Source of the DNA: Eleusine coracana subsp. coracana
Taxonomy: Eukaryota > Streptophyta > Magnoliopsida > Poales > Poaceae
Assembly (NCBI GenBank): GCA_032690845.1
Contig: CM064421.1
Span: 40,662,963 to 40,726,962 of the forward strand
Direction: 5' to 3'
Length of the DNA: 64,000 nucleotides
Shown: one piece after another, positions 1 to 13,500 of the stretch
How positions within the stretch are numbered: position 1 is the first letter of the stretch
Layout: every line of letters starts with the position of its first letter
Notes under the pieces: model-generated
The model's database searches: none
Told to the model about the DNA's origin: nothing
The model's input: the letters and a program-made list of their open reading frames with translations, nothing else
Position numbers and translations under genes: made by a program

Positions 1-3000
1 ATTGTTGCCTGGTTAATTAGTTCCGTCTTGACTGCAGTAACCGTCAGCCAATCGCTCTACGGCTGGCCTGGCCTGCTGTAGTCGGAATGTTGGATGATGA
101 CGCAGGAGCTCTTTTGTATTGCGTGTTCGTGGCGTTTCTTTCAGAAATAGGGTGTACGTTTGGTTGGTGGGTCGGTGGATCTGTAACAGGGTTTGGAACA
201 AATTTATATATCTGCAAGTGCATTTTGTGTGTAGTACGCAAGATGTTGATGCTTCTGGCCGTAGTGTAACGGTGTTAGTATTATACTAGCTCTCCGTGGT
301 GCATTTATGTGTAGTACAATTTCAATTTTCCATATGACGGTGGATACACCTTGTTTAGTCATTTAGCATCAGATCCATCCAAATAACTTGATTCATTTTA
401 CGAATGGTGATACATAAACAACATATACTCGGATATTAATGGTTGGATGCATCTAGGCATGTGTTGTTGGAGAAAAGAAACTAAGATATCTCATCCACGG
501 TTAAGATACTAATGATCCCACCTCCAAATCTCGCTCATCACTACAGAGTATACAATCTAAATGTCATGTAATAGAACAACAGTAAAACTGGTCATCCGAT
601 CGACGTCCTTAAAAGAAAAAAAGAGAAGAAGTTCCAAAAAGGAAAACGCTAATATGTTTTCTTTATTTGGTGTCACGCCCTGATCAAGATTGAACTCTCA
701 GTTCTCAACCGTTACATCTTGAATAAATAGACGTTGGGACATGTACATGGCAAAACGAGCGAGGAAAATGGCGCCTTCCACCTTAATTTTGACGGCCACT
801 GCTCGTGCCAGCTGAATGCACAGTTAAGCTCCATACACACTGATAAAGCCAAGTATCTGCCGCCGCGTATAGCTAGGCCCGACCCAGTCTTATGTTTTGA
901 TATAGTATTCGCATATGTTAGCATATGTTACATATACATAAGCATCAGCTCGATACAGTTGCCGCGGTTAGCCACAGCTGTTGAACCAACCGTTTCCTAA
1001 TCCGTATTTATAAGATGCCAGTAATCTTGTTCTACAGGTGAGCCGCCGACCCTGACAGCAGGCTAATCCGGTGAACGTACGTGAGCTTCACGCCATATTA
1101 TACACGTGACGCGAGGGTGGCGTGCCCACGCGTTTGGATCGTGAGAGGCCGCCGTGACCTCGTCGTTCTCTCTGCGTCAGCCGTTAATTTCTTGTGCTTT
1201 AGCAGTGCCATTTCGATCGTGAGAGGCGGGCGCATTAGTTAGTTGAGTGTTGAGTCAGATTTGGAGGCCGGCCCATCAACGATTCTCTCAACACATGGCC
1301 GGTCCAGAAATAAAGGAAAGGAAACCCGACCAGTAGCTAGAATACAGTACTTACACTATAGTAGAGATACAGGAGGAAGTAGAGAGAGTTTGAGCTCGAA
1401 CAGTGGTTCGACAGCAATCAAGTCAGCGCGTCAAGCTCTCAGATAACCCATCCGCATCGCATCGTGGCCTGGCAAATTCATGGAGACGCAACAAAGGTCT
1501 ACGAGAGAAAGTCCGATCGAGACGACTCATGGAACGAACGTGCGGTGCATCAGGGTCGCTGTTTCGTCCCTTCATTCGCCGCGGGTCGTCGTCCACGGTA
1601 CGGTTGGCTGGTGAGTGTTACGGTCTCTTCATTGCGCGACGCGACGGCGGCCGGCCCGGCAGCCTCCATATTGTTGCGCCGTGTAGCCAGCACTGTCGTG
1701 TGCAACAAAGTCAAACAGATAAAGCTGTTGGTTAAGCAGGCTCGCTCGCATACAGCTGTAGGACGATTGGCCGATGAAGAAACCAAGCACGATCCGAGTT
1801 CTGGTGCGCCCATTTCCGACGGACGAGGCCGATCAAGTCCCTGTTTCGCGGTTAGGTTTTCACGTCATCTCCCGGTCTCTCCTCGATCGCGGCTGCTGAT
1901 TTCACCGGCCGGAAAGCCGCCGTGCCCCGGTCTGAGTTCTCGGCTGCAACCTACGATTCGCGAGAAGGACGCACGCATTGCCGATGAAACAAACGGTTCG
2001 ATCGACGTGATGACAGGCGGCATCAAGCAAAACCATGATTTAGAAAAAAGAGGTGGGACGTAGAGTTTTTAAAACTTCAAAATAACTGCACTTTTAGCAA
2101 TACCATGATTTCTAAAACTATAAAACTTGTCACATCCAAACACCTCCCTACCTCTCAAAATCAAAGTATTTTGTTAAACCATAGTATTCTTGCAAAACTT
2201 CAAAAATACTCTGTATCCAAACAGGGTCTAAGGACATGTACAATGCGGTAATGTCAGCCGTCTGGGAGAGAATCCAGCTAGGATTTTGTCCGAGTTGGAG
2301 GTGAGAGAGGCAGGAAAGAGAACGGAGCCGTCGAGTGCATGCTCGACGATCTAATTTCGAAAATTTCGGCTCACATAGACGGTGTTTGTTCCATTGTATC
2401 GATGCTGTTGGTAACATCACCCTATTTTGCCGGCCAGTGCGATCCGTTGGCTTGTACAGAGAGTTGAAACTAATTTTTGATCAGCACTTTTCTTGGATGC
2501 ATGCAAGATCGAAAAGGAGTAGAATCCTTAAATAGTCAGCATAATAGACAACCATTGTATTACTTAATTTTTGTGTTGTCTAAGAAACGACATGAATGTG
2601 TTTTTCAGACAGCCGTTGTCTGTACCACCGTACATGCCCTAAGGCCGGACAACAACATGTCCATCCGGCCGTTTCTAACCGAAATAGCCCATTAACTTAA
2701 GTACAACAAACGGGCCTTTCAAAAGCCCAACATGTTGGCGTTTTCAACAGAAAATGGGTAGTAGGTTCTCTAGGTTTGTTGGTCCAACCTGTTCGAAACT
2801 TGAAACATGAACGTCGTATCGAAGGTGAAACGAAGATGCTGAAGTGAGTTGAACGTTACCCGATTCGCAGTGTAGAACGAACTGATTCTTCAGTCTTCGG
2901 TGGTTGAACTTGGACCAGCTCTCAGCTGTGACTAAAGTGCTTCCAGTCCGGCGCGTCACGTCTAAAACAGGGACATTCTGCTTGACAGGATTGGCCACGC

Positions 3001-3298
3001 AGCACTTCCTTCGCAAATAGTCAAAACCTGAGGTGCCCAATTCCTTGCTTCACGGTTGGTTCCTCACCCACCCAGAAACTCAACACTGGCGCAACAAAGC
3101 CATGTACGGATGCATTACTCTGTCAAGTGTCATTCGGACGTCACTAGGTGGAAATAGTTTTACCGTACTGTAACTATAAACAGCATCTGCCACCTGGAGT
3201 GTTGGTGAAGAAGGCCCTTGACGCTGTACTGGTATATCTGTACCGCGTATCGTTTCGCCGTTACGCCTGGACAAACTCGAAGCAACCCGAACCAAACC
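1..3298. other. Intergenic region left of the methyltransferase gene
   Basis: No reading frame here looks like a known protein or shows coding continuity. The stretch contains AT-rich filler, a GC-richer block around 1.2-2.0 kb without a convincing gene, and MITE-like DNA. A segment ending in CCAAACAGGG at about 2225 resembles the terminus of a separate small DNA transposon, but I could not pair it with a second end. The only element with both ends visible is at 2232-2639. Confidence 0.6.
2232..2639. mobile_element. Tourist-like MITE (PIF/Harbinger type), 408 bp
   Basis: The left end reads GGACATGTACAATG and the right end, reverse-complemented, reads GGGCATGTACGGTG, giving imperfect terminal inverted repeats. 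The trinucleotide TAA flanks both ends (2229-2231 and 2640-2642), the target duplication expected of PIF/Harbinger elements. There is no internal coding capacity, so it is non-autonomous. The TIR type is common in grasses. Confidence 0.65.
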
Positions 3299-3521
3299 AG
3301 CATCCTGGACGCCAACTCATGTGCGAGCGCACCTACCCCAGGAACAAGTCCGCGTTCGTCCGCGGATTGCCTTGGCTTCCCCACAAAATCTAGTCGTCCT
3401 TTTTACCAACCGCCTCACCAATAAATTCCCTCTCCCGTTTCCCGGACAGGCACGTACCGCATTCCCCGCCTCGCATCTCGTCTTTTCCGTCTTGGCTGCC
3501 GCTGTGTTGTTTTATTGCGAG

Positions 3522-5908
3522 ATGCCAGGCGTGTCTGCTCTTGCACCGGCGGCGGCGGCGGCGGCAATGGGGGCGGTGGAGGAGTTCTTGAAGAAGACCG
3601 GCGGGTGCGCGGTCATCGACGGCGGCTTCGCCACGCAGCTCGAGGCCCTCGGCGCCGACATCAACGACCCGCTATGGAGCGCCGCCTGCCTCATCTCCAA
3701 GCCGCACCTCGTCAAGGAGGTAACCGCTCACCGCCCCGCCTGCCCTACAAGCAACGTGCCTGCATGCGTCTTGACTCTAGTTGTGCGCTCACAACTGGCA
3801 TCCATTACATCCTGCCACCAGGCGCTTGGATTTGCTTGCACCGCATGCTTCGATGCACCAGTTCAGGTTCTTCGACGCAATATGGGGAATATTTCATTAT
3901 TATGCTGTGTGTGATTTTATAATTTGCATGTAATGAGCTGTCATGAAACATAGTAATCTATAGATTGGTTATCCTCCACCTGGTACAATCTTGTTTTCCT
4001 CTGATAAAAAAAAATATACAATATCTCCTCTGTTGAATGTGTTTTTCCGTTTGTGAAAATAATAAATCGATCCGGTTGTGTAGCCGTGAAGGTCAAACCA
4101 ACCCGCCAAATGCAGGGATCGGATTCTAGGACTCTCGGTCAAATGGACCAGAAAAAAAAAATAACCATCCTTCCTTTTCCTCGTTTTTTTCCTTTTCCTT
4201 CGTGGACATGAAACATTCTCCATGTGATGTGAATGTTCAGCCTTATCCGTATACTTTTGGACACTTGACTCCTCTAAATGTGACCATGACTGGATACTGT
4301 ATACATGATAAAAATCCAGAGTGGTTAGTTGTGTACGCACGAAAATCATGGTGCCAACTTGTAAATCACAACCTGATAAGCACGATAAAGCTAATTCCAG
4401 GTTTATATCCATGCTAACGTTCCGTCAGTAAAGTCTGTTTGGTACCTAGATGAGAACACAAGGTCATCGATTTCAAACAATTCAATAATCTCTAAAGTTG
4501 ACACTATTCTGTTTCTACTTTTGTAGGTTCATATGCAATATCTTGAGGCAGGTGCCGACGTCATCATTTCATCATCGTACCAGGTACTGTTTTTGGTGTC
4601 TTTCATCTTCAGAACTTTTTAAGACAAGGCAGAGAACAGAATGAAGTTCACCATACTATTTGGATATCTGAATGCAATTGATATTCAAATGTTGCTGTTA
4701 GTTAAATCTCCCTCCCTCTCTCTCTCTCTCTCTCACTCTCTATGCTCTTATTCTTCAGGCAACTATCCCGGGTTTCTTAGCCAGAGGAATGTCTCTCGAG
4801 GAGGCAGAAGGTTTACTCCGAACAAGCGTAAAACTTGCTCTTGAAGCGCGAGACGAGTTCTGGAAATCTGCACTGAGACAGTCCAAGCCTGTTTACAACC
4901 GTGCTTTAGTGGCTGCATCCATTGGAAGCTACGGAGCCTATCTTGCAGATGGTTCAGAGTACAGGTAACATGAGCATATCAATTTCAGAAACATCACTGT
5001 ACATCTTGTTTTTTTGTCTGCTACACTGATGAGGTATGTTGGTTTTCGAAGTGGATCATATGGAGCTGACATCACAACCGAGAAACTGAAGGACTTCCAT
5101 AGACGCCGGCTGCAGATACTTGCAAGTGCCGGCCCTGACCTGATTGCATTTGAGGCTATTCCTAACAAAATGGAGACTCAGGTTCGTTCCAGATTAGAAC
5201 TTGACGTTTGTGGAGTTGAACATCTTTTTGCAGCAGGACTTACATGAACCCTTGCAGGCATTAGTTGAGCTTCTTGAGGAAGAGAACATCCACGTCCCTT
5301 CTTGGATCTGCTTCAGCTCCGTGGACGGTAAGCACCTGTGCTCCGGGGAGACTTTCGCAGACTGCCTCCAAATGATTAATTCCAGCGAGAAGGTTGCCGT
5401 CGTCGGAGTGAACTGTACACCACCTCAGTTCATCGAGGGCATCATAATCGAATTCAAGAAGGTAATTTGCAACGTTGTTTCAGCAATTCCTTTCACACCA
5501 TTTCTTCAGTTGTCTGAACATGCTTGTGCCGTCCAATTTCCAACAGCAAACAAAGAAGGCAGTTGCCGTTTACCCAAACAGCGGCGAGGTCTGGGATGGG
5601 ATTGCGAAGAGGTGGCTGGTGAGTAGACATGACATTGCTCTTCTTTGGTACCAAAAAAAAAAAAAAGAAAAAAAAGAAAACAAACAGCACGGCCCGTGCA
5701 AATCTGCAGTTATCTTCGTTACCACTTGATGGTTCTGACGTTCTGTGATGCTTGACAGCCAGCGGAGTGCTTCGGCCACATGAGCTTCGACGCGCTTGCG
5801 AAAAGATGGCAGGAGGCCGGTGCTAGCCTCATCGGGGGATGCTGCCGGACGACGCCGTCGACTATTAGGGCTGTTTCCAAGATAGTAAAGGGCAAAGCAG
5901 GACTTTGA
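3522..5908 (+). CDS. Homocysteine S-methyltransferase, seven exons
   Basis: Enzyme that transfers a methyl group from S-methylmethionine (or S-adenosylmethionine) to homocysteine to make methionine; part of the plant S-methylmethionine cycle, probably cytosolic. Exons by eye: 3522-3719, 4527-4583, 4759-4964, 5052-5181, 5258-5461, 5547-5618, 5759-5908, all GT/AG with consistent phase, giving 338 aa (family about 320-350). Near the N terminus is the barrel strand VIDGGFATQLEALG. The zinc/thiol ligands are visible as GVNC (Cys about 250) and GGCC (Cys about 317-318). The start at 3522 adds an Ala-rich leader; a second in-frame ATG begins MGAVEEF and matches the usual family start (323 aa). No lesions seen. 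The family assignment is strong; which HMT paralogue it is cannot be said, so no symbol is given. Confidence 0.93.
4715..4740. repeat. (CT)n microsatellite in HMT intron 2
   Basis: A run of CT dinucleotides, interrupted once by CA, lies just upstream of the acceptor of exon 3 and probably doubles as the polypyrimidine tract. Confidence 0.85.
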
Positions 5909-6159
5909 ATTTTTTTTTCAGAAAAATAGAAAAGAGGTTTTGCCGTATCGAGAATAACATTCGCAATATAAATTCTGCAGTTTTCTTCTAAAATTTAGAG
6001 CTGACTGCGCGAGGGTTAACAAAATTTAGGATTGTTTGGATATTATATGTTGTTCAGTTGTTCAGAGTAAGGCAGTCATGAAAAGTTCTAACACTGTAGT
6101 TAAGGGGATTTGTATAAAAAAAAGGCCAAAAATCCTCGGAGTAGAACAAGGTTGCAACA

Positions 6160-6420
6160 TTGTACTCTGCATTTTTACCAGAAAAATCACAGCATAGGAT
6201 AGCTAAATCCTTTGTCACTTCCTCCGAAGAAACCTTAATGTTGCTCAGTCACAAGCCCCAGTACGTGCCTGCTCCCACACTGAGCTTGAGCAACGAGGAT
6301 GTTGTTTACTTCATGGTCAATGTTTTCTTAGACGACGCCAGAGAGAAGAGACTGGAAGCACTACAGCAAATTTCTTCCGATCTGACTTGCTCAAACCCAA
6401 TAGAGGAAACTATTGAATGA
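6160..6420 (+). pseudogene. Possible DUF1618-family fragment
   Basis: An 86-codon open stretch contains a segment (APTLSLSNEDVVYFM, then DDAREKRLEAL) that resembles the repeated 'TLSL..DDVVYLM...' part of grass DUF1618 proteins. It has no matching upstream or downstream domains and sits 250 bp after the methyltransferase stop. It is therefore either a gene remnant or a chance open frame in the 3' flank. The family match is from memory and weak. Confidence 0.3.
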
Positions 6421-6578
6421 GGAACAGATATCCCTGATTCAGTGATCCTGTATGAAATTCTTCAGTAAAATAGGTGTCCGCTTACTGAACGCCTGAATTG
6501 GCAAGAATTAAATGCTGCAGATTCTTCCTTTTAAGGTTTTGATCTGGTCGCACGTCATCTGATTACAAATTTACACTG

Positions 6579-6824
6579 TACTCCTTCCGTCTCATTGAAA
6601 GTGTCGTTTTTTACTTTCAAAAAATCGTCTTTGATCATTCGTTTTATTCAATTTTTTTTATTTAAATATCAAAATAAAAATGATAACATTAAAATATTTT
6701 TAGTAATAAATTTAATTATAAAGAATAAATTATATTTGCATAATTTTTTTCTAATAAGACGAGTAGATCAAACATCGTGTCGAAAAATCTAAAACAACAC
6801 TTTCAATGGGACGGACAATGTCTA
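6579..6824. mobile_element. Stowaway-like MITE, about 245 bp
   Basis: The left end TACTCCTTCCGTCTCATTG and the reverse complement of the right end (GTCCGTCCCATTGAAAGTG) form inverted repeats sharing CATTGAAAGTGT. This is the CTCCGTCCC-type terminus of grass Stowaway (Tc1/mariner) MITEs. The interior is AT-rich and non-coding. TA flanks the element; the extreme right end has decayed. Confidence 0.7.
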
Positions 6825-7245
6825 CTACTTCTATGCACAAAGTTAAATATGAAAATGGGTAGCATTTAGTCACAATTCCAGGTTGTTTTCATATGGTGCT
6901 ATTCACGACGTTCAGCTATTCAGATTGTTGAAATTTCCTATCCAGTAAGACAGATCCGAACGTTCATTCTGCACAAGGAACAACCCACTACCAAATTTAC
7001 TGTGCAGACCATGAGAAGTTCTTTTTTATTAAAAAAAATAGCTCTTTCCATTCAAATTGATCAACGCAATAATAATACGCCGGACGCTAACAAATAAGTA
7101 TCAATCATTATGACACAAGAAGGCACTCATCCGACAACAGTGCAGGACAGCAAGAATACATTCAAGCTGTTCACTTCCACAAAGGAAAAGAAATTCATTA
7201 ATGCATCTATCATACTAGATATCAAAACACGCCACGATAAATCAT

Positions 7246-7270
7246 CAGAGAGAGAGAGAGAGAGAGAGAG
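7246..7270. repeat. (GA)n microsatellite
   Basis: Uninterrupted AG dinucleotide run in the 3' flank of the NAC gene; no other feature overlaps it. Confidence 0.9.
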
Positions 7271-7528
7271 CAGCTATCTGTTCCATTTCGTTATGACATT
7301 CATCCTTCCGAAGACCTGTTAAATCCCTAGAATACATGGGTGCACACTGATAAGTTAGGCACATCACATGTTTTATAAACTGACCTACTCAGGGTCAAAT
7401 AACTTAACTTAGCGAACATTACAACACAACTTTTCTACAACCAACACTAATCTGGATCACTCATTACAGGGAGTACAGCAACCCTGTAGGACTACAAATC
7501 ACATATGTACCTATGTACAACAGATCTC

Positions 7529-10500
7529 TCAAATAGGATCCAACTTTATATCTATTTCAATATCCCCTGTACCTTCCAACAGGTTCCCCAATTTCTTTGG
7601 AAGATGAGATGTAATCGTTTGCCCCTCGGCATATCCAGTCATTAGAAGCTTCCCAATCTTCATCCTCCATTCAGCAACACTTTTCTCAGTCCATCTGTCA
7701 TGAACCACACGATCCCTGTAGTTGAGCATGGTGCCAAGCCCACAGTTACGAATCCAACCATATTCTTGTAAAACCCGTGCCTCTCCTTCTGTTAAATCTT
7801 CGCCAACCTGAAAAAAAAATGGAAAAATACCAAAGAAAAGAAATGAGTATCATGCCTCAATCTAGCATGGCAAGTTGTCCCTACACATACATTAGTCTAG
7901 AAAGATATAAACCTCAATACTTGAAAGGTTCCCACATAGGAAATGAAAAATGGTAATTTAAAAAACTGGAACTAGCTGAAAATGGTTCCGCAATTATTAA
8001 AATTTTCAGTAATCAGGTCTTCCCCCTTGAGTTCAAAATTCAAAGGATAGTAATACCATGCATATGCCACACTCGTACCCACTTCTTTTTTTTCTTTTTT
8101 TTTTTCTTTTCAGGCTGGAGGTAGAAATGGTATGGGGTGGAGTACCGTAATAGTGGGACTCAGCTGGCCACAGCTTGGGCAATTCAAGATACTGAATGAA
8201 ATATAAAAATTTAGCATATCTACATACATAGAAATAACACCAGGACAGTAGAGCCAAGCTTGGATAATCATAATTGGATTAGAGATATCAGAGGCGGGCT
8301 GTCCATCAATGGGCTGATTGAATATCTGGAGTTGTGGGATACGCTGCTGGTCTTTGCTCTCTTGACGGAGGAGGATCACCACCGCTGGAGGCATGACATC
8401 TCCAGCACTTTTTCTTCCAAGTCGGCATATCAGCTGTTCTTCTATGGTTCAATCCCCTTCGAACCATGGCGCAGGCTTTGGAAATCATGGGCCCCTCCCA
8501 AATGCAAAACTTTCCTATGGCTGACAATTAAAGATAAGTGCTCTGCGGATCAACTTATGAAGAGAGGGCTCCCTCACCCAGCTCAGTGCATACTATGTGA
8601 TCAAGAAAGCGAAACAGTCCAACACATTTTGGTCACCTGTGTTTTTGCGAGGGAATGCTGGTTCAACCTGCTGTCTCCATTTGATCTGCAACGCCTCTCG
8701 CCGGATAATAATGTAGGAACTTTTGCACAATGGTGGAGAAGTGCTAGCAGACGGGTGGCGAAAGCAAACAGAAAAGGCTTCAACACCTTGATCATCCTCG
8801 GTGCCTGGTCCTGATGGAAACACAGAAATGCAGGAGTGTTCGAGGACACAACACCATCCATTCAGATGGTCCTGAACAACTTGAGACATGATGCGCGGCT
8901 CTGGACCTTTGCTGGAGCGCGTAGCCTCAGGGAACTGGGGCTTGGTCGGCTGTTGGGGCGGACCTAGGTTCTAGGTAGTGTTCCTGGGTCTCGTGGGTGT
9001 GTTTAGTTACTCCCTTGTTATGAGTCTGACCCCTCTTGCCTTGGTCCCGGCTTGAGGGGTACATGTACAGACCGTTTTTTCTTCCCTGTAATACAAAGAT
9101 ATGCAGCTCTCCTGCGTATTCGCAAAAAAAATACATATATAGAAAGCCATTGTGGCAAGAAACTGGAGAAAAAATATACTGAAACAAGAAGTCTTACCAG
9201 TAACGGCCTATTTTCAATAAGAGCTGTTCTGCCACAACCAGCAACCTTCATTGCGATAACCAGCCTGCGGACCTGCCATTCTATTGGCACCGACTGCACA
9301 ATCTCAAAGAAGTATGTTGCATAACCATATTCAGGCCGCTCAAGAACTATCCTGTGTGACCAAAAAAGGAATATAGTTAAAACGAGCCTTTTGACCATTC
9401 TGACACTAAATATCAAAGAGATCTGTGTAGTAGATAATAGACACCTATTGTGGCTTCTAAATATAAAAATGAAGGCCTGCAGATCCCTGCACCATCCCCA
9501 TTCCATAGGACAATCGCGAAATTTAAGGTAGCGGGACTGACAACAAAAAAAAAGATAAAGAAAAGCTTATTAAGTTTGCATGAAGTAGAAAAATAATGGT
9601 TTTGAGTGTCTACACATGTGAAAAGAAAAACAGGATAGTTCTTGAGCAGGATAGGTACCTGCTCGATAAGGGAAAGTAAACAGGATAGGCAGTAAACAGC
9701 TTTTTCCCCCCTTTCATGTCTAGCAACTGACAACTTCAACAAGGATGTTCGCTGTGGAAATAGCTGGATATTGAACAAATAACATTGTCAATATGACTGT
9801 AGTTCAAGCTACAAATAGCAATTACTGAAGGGTAATGTTTGTAGTTCATAACACAAATATGCAATCACTGAAAAGAGCAACAACAACAACTACTACAACT
9901 ACTACTAACCCTTTAATCCCAAGCAAGTTGGGGTAGGCTAGAGATGAAAACCCGAAGACCCCAAGCACAAGAGCAAAACAAACAAACACAAGAAACAAGG
10001 CAAAGAAGAAGAAGAGGGGTGGGAAAAGAGCAATAGAAATAAAAATAAAAATAAAAACAAAAACAAACAAACAAAAAGAATAGAGAAAGGAGAGGAAATA
10101 CAACTGGACAAGGAGGTACACATGTACTGACTTTTTCATCGGTTACTTAAACAGTGACACATGATGCAAATTATTTCCAAGAAAGACAGCATCCATCAAT
10201 GTCGAAGTACACAACGTAAAGTCGTAAAGAGAGGTGGGATGGCCTACTCCTAGAATTCCAAAGAGAGGTAGAGCTTACTAACACACATATCAGGGCCAAT
10301 GCAGTACAAAACTCTTACTGGTAGTACCAGTAATCTATTTTCCAGGGCCCATTTTTTTTTCTTACTAGCATAAATGATGCTCTTAAGTTATTTTAATTTT
10401 AAAAACGTTATACTAGTTATTTAAGCAGCTAAGAAATCCCAAATATGTAGTGATCTTAGGCAAGTATTATTTACTATTTAAAAAAAAAATTAGTGGATAC

Positions 10501-13500
10501 TGGATAACAAAAAACTGATTTTGATAAGCCCATTTTCAAGTTTACAAAAAATTTCACAGTAGCCAAAAAATATAGCCAGCTACATCTGCAATTGCCTCTG
10601 GGAGCATGGATGTTATGGAGACATCGAAATGAGTGTGTTTTCAATGGCTCTCCCCCGAGCATCGCTGCCGCCGTGATTATGGCTGGCAATGAAACTCAGT
10701 TTTGGAGTATAGCTGGAGCCAAAGGCCTTGCCCTAGTGTCAGGGGTAAGTGGAGAGGAAGAAGTTGGCTGACAACTTCATCCTGGTCGGGTCGTGTTTGC
10801 TAGTTTAAAAGGCGCACGTGTTTTCTTTGTAACCCGGGGGTGTGTGTGCGAGTGTTCTTTGAACTCTCTTCTTCTATTAATGCAATGATACGCAGCTCTC
10901 CTGTGTGTTCGAGAGAAAAAAAAAACATCTGCAATTGCATGAAACAATATCAAAGTAGAATACGATTTAACTGCCTGAAATTACAGTACACACTTTTATC
11001 AACTGTAAATATAGCCAGCTACATCTACAGGCCTAGCACATTTATCAGAATCCTTTAATCTGCTTCCAGTAACAAGTTGAACTTACAGTACACACTTTTA
11101 TCAACTGCCTGAAATCGTGTTTTCCTACCACGAACCATGATAACCAATTTGCAGTTTGCAGTCATATTCATATGCTTCAAGCCTAGTCCGTGGCCCAACG
11201 TCAAGTTGTGGCATTATAGATGTTTCATCAAATTAAAGTGACCTTTTTTTTTCAAAGATGGACACGCCGTTTGCATCATACTAAGTACTGCTGTAGACAT
11301 GTCATCAACAAGAAAAAGTACTGTTGAAGATCATCTTACTTTTGTAATCAGATTTTCAAGGTCTTCAAAGTTATTTTCTGTACAATCTGGAACCATCTCA
11401 TCATCTTCTCCAGCACCATAAAGTTTAATCTCTTCAACTGTTATTCCTTTATCCATAAGAACCTACAGGCAGAAAAGAAAATGAAGCACAGAATCACAGG
11501 CCAAATATTTTGCAAAGCATTTTATGTTTATATGAATAATCATATAATCATTAAGTGGTCACCTGTAAAAGTCCTGGAGCATCTTCATCAAGTGCTTTTT
11601 CAATGGAATCCCTGCACCCATCATTTCTGTAAGCATAGTCTCTAAAACGTAAAATTAGGCAAGCTACACATGCATCATACGTTGCAGTTTTCCGTCGTCT
11701 TCTTCGACGAGAAGAGTAAGCAATGCCCTCAACATTAGTGTGAGCATCTTCTTCAAGAGTTTTGTCAGATGAACAACTGCATACATGTTATTTGTATAAG
11801 CAAAGTGTGAACATACAGTAAAAATGAAACAAGTCACTCATGTTACATACCTTGCTGTTCTCCTTTTTTTCTGCTGATGAGAATGGAAAGCAATGCTACC
11901 ATCATGGTCTAGATTCTGGGTATGATTTTTTTCAATGACATGCTCTGTAATATTTATAGAGCTGTTCTTACAGAAGCCAAGTAAGTCAGCTTCAATTAGT
12001 TCACTTTTTATTCCTAAAAATGGTACTGAGTGTTCACCATGAATATTCTTATCCTGACAACTAGCTTCAGCTGAAATGCTTTTGCAGGTTTCCGGGGCTT
12101 TATCTACAAAATCCCCGAGGTGAGGCAACTTTTCAGTTTTTGAGTCTTTTGACACATGTCCTGGAACAGAACCAGCAGCCTCCAGGCCAACATATTCTGA
12201 AGAGTGGTGAGATATTCCTTGAAGAGATCCAGAAGAGTCAATCTCACAGCCTTCCAACTCAGGCTCCAATTTTACATCCACTAAAGAGGTCCCATTTTTT
12301 GTTACAGCCAACTGATTGTCATCACCCCCACAAGTCAGTTTAATAGGGAGCTCAGAATCATTAGAACTGCAAGGCCTTTGATTTAGATTGCTTGCGACAA
12401 AACATTCCATAGATGGCATTTGTGTATTTGATAGATCTTCACGAAGCAACCTCTCGCCGTTGTCATCATCCATATTCTCTACAATAGGAGGTGCAGAAGA
12501 AATTTCCTGCACAAAATTTAAAATATTTCTGAGAACGGGTCCACAAAATAAAAAGAAAAGAAACCCAAGCTTGATCATTGTAAGAAAACTCCAAAAATAT
12601 TCGAAGTCCTCCAGAAACTATTTATTTAAATTAATCAACATGCATAAAATATTGGGCCAACTTCAAATTTTTTTTTTAAGATGCATGTTTGCATGAACAA
12701 AACTCTGACTTGGTGTTTTAACATAGCTGGCCCCAAACCCTGGTGAAAGAGGAGGGTGTTGTGACAGGCTTCGCAAGCCAACATAAAAACCTAGCAATTC
12801 GTATAAGGCTTTGTTGTTGTTTCCATGAAAAGACTTTAGATGATCATCTAAATGAAACATTCTCGTATTAGACGTAAACATTCAACATTGGTCATGTTAC
12901 AATCTTATGAGTTGTACCAGCTCCGGATCGATCACACAAACAATATTCAATACTAAATTCATAAAGCATGATTCAGTAAAAAATATTTCAAAAAAAACAA
13001 AACAATTTATTAAGATTTGATACACAAGGGGAGGATCACTATCTTGGAATCAAGCACAACCAAGTACCAATTTTCAACAAATTATAAATAACCGCTAGGC
13101 AAATTCAGCGAGTGGAATTAGATCACATGCCTTTGGAGCCACAGAACCATGAGAAACGGCAAATGATGCTCCATTTGGAGTTCATAGAACCAAAGCTAAT
13201 GTGATGTAAATATATGAGCAACATAAACATGAGAGAAGTACTCATGAACACTTAAAAACACGAGATTTTCTAAACATGGTGATAGAAATGCATAACAATA
13301 ACAGCAAACATTATAAGTCAGATAACCAAGAAAAGTGAAAATACCTGCAACATGCTACATATATCTTCTCTGTACAGTGCTTCCCCATGATTTCTGCAAG
13401 CAACATTAAGAGGGAAATAGATTTCATCATAGATATGCAGTCAAAATTATAGCCTTCTATAACAGATCCATACAACCTCAATCTACCTTTTGGGAGCTGT

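Noticed and set aside
1464..2063. 199-codon plus-strand frame left of the methyltransferase
   Set aside because: No recognisable domain, no promoter or splice context, and competing frames of similar length overlap it.
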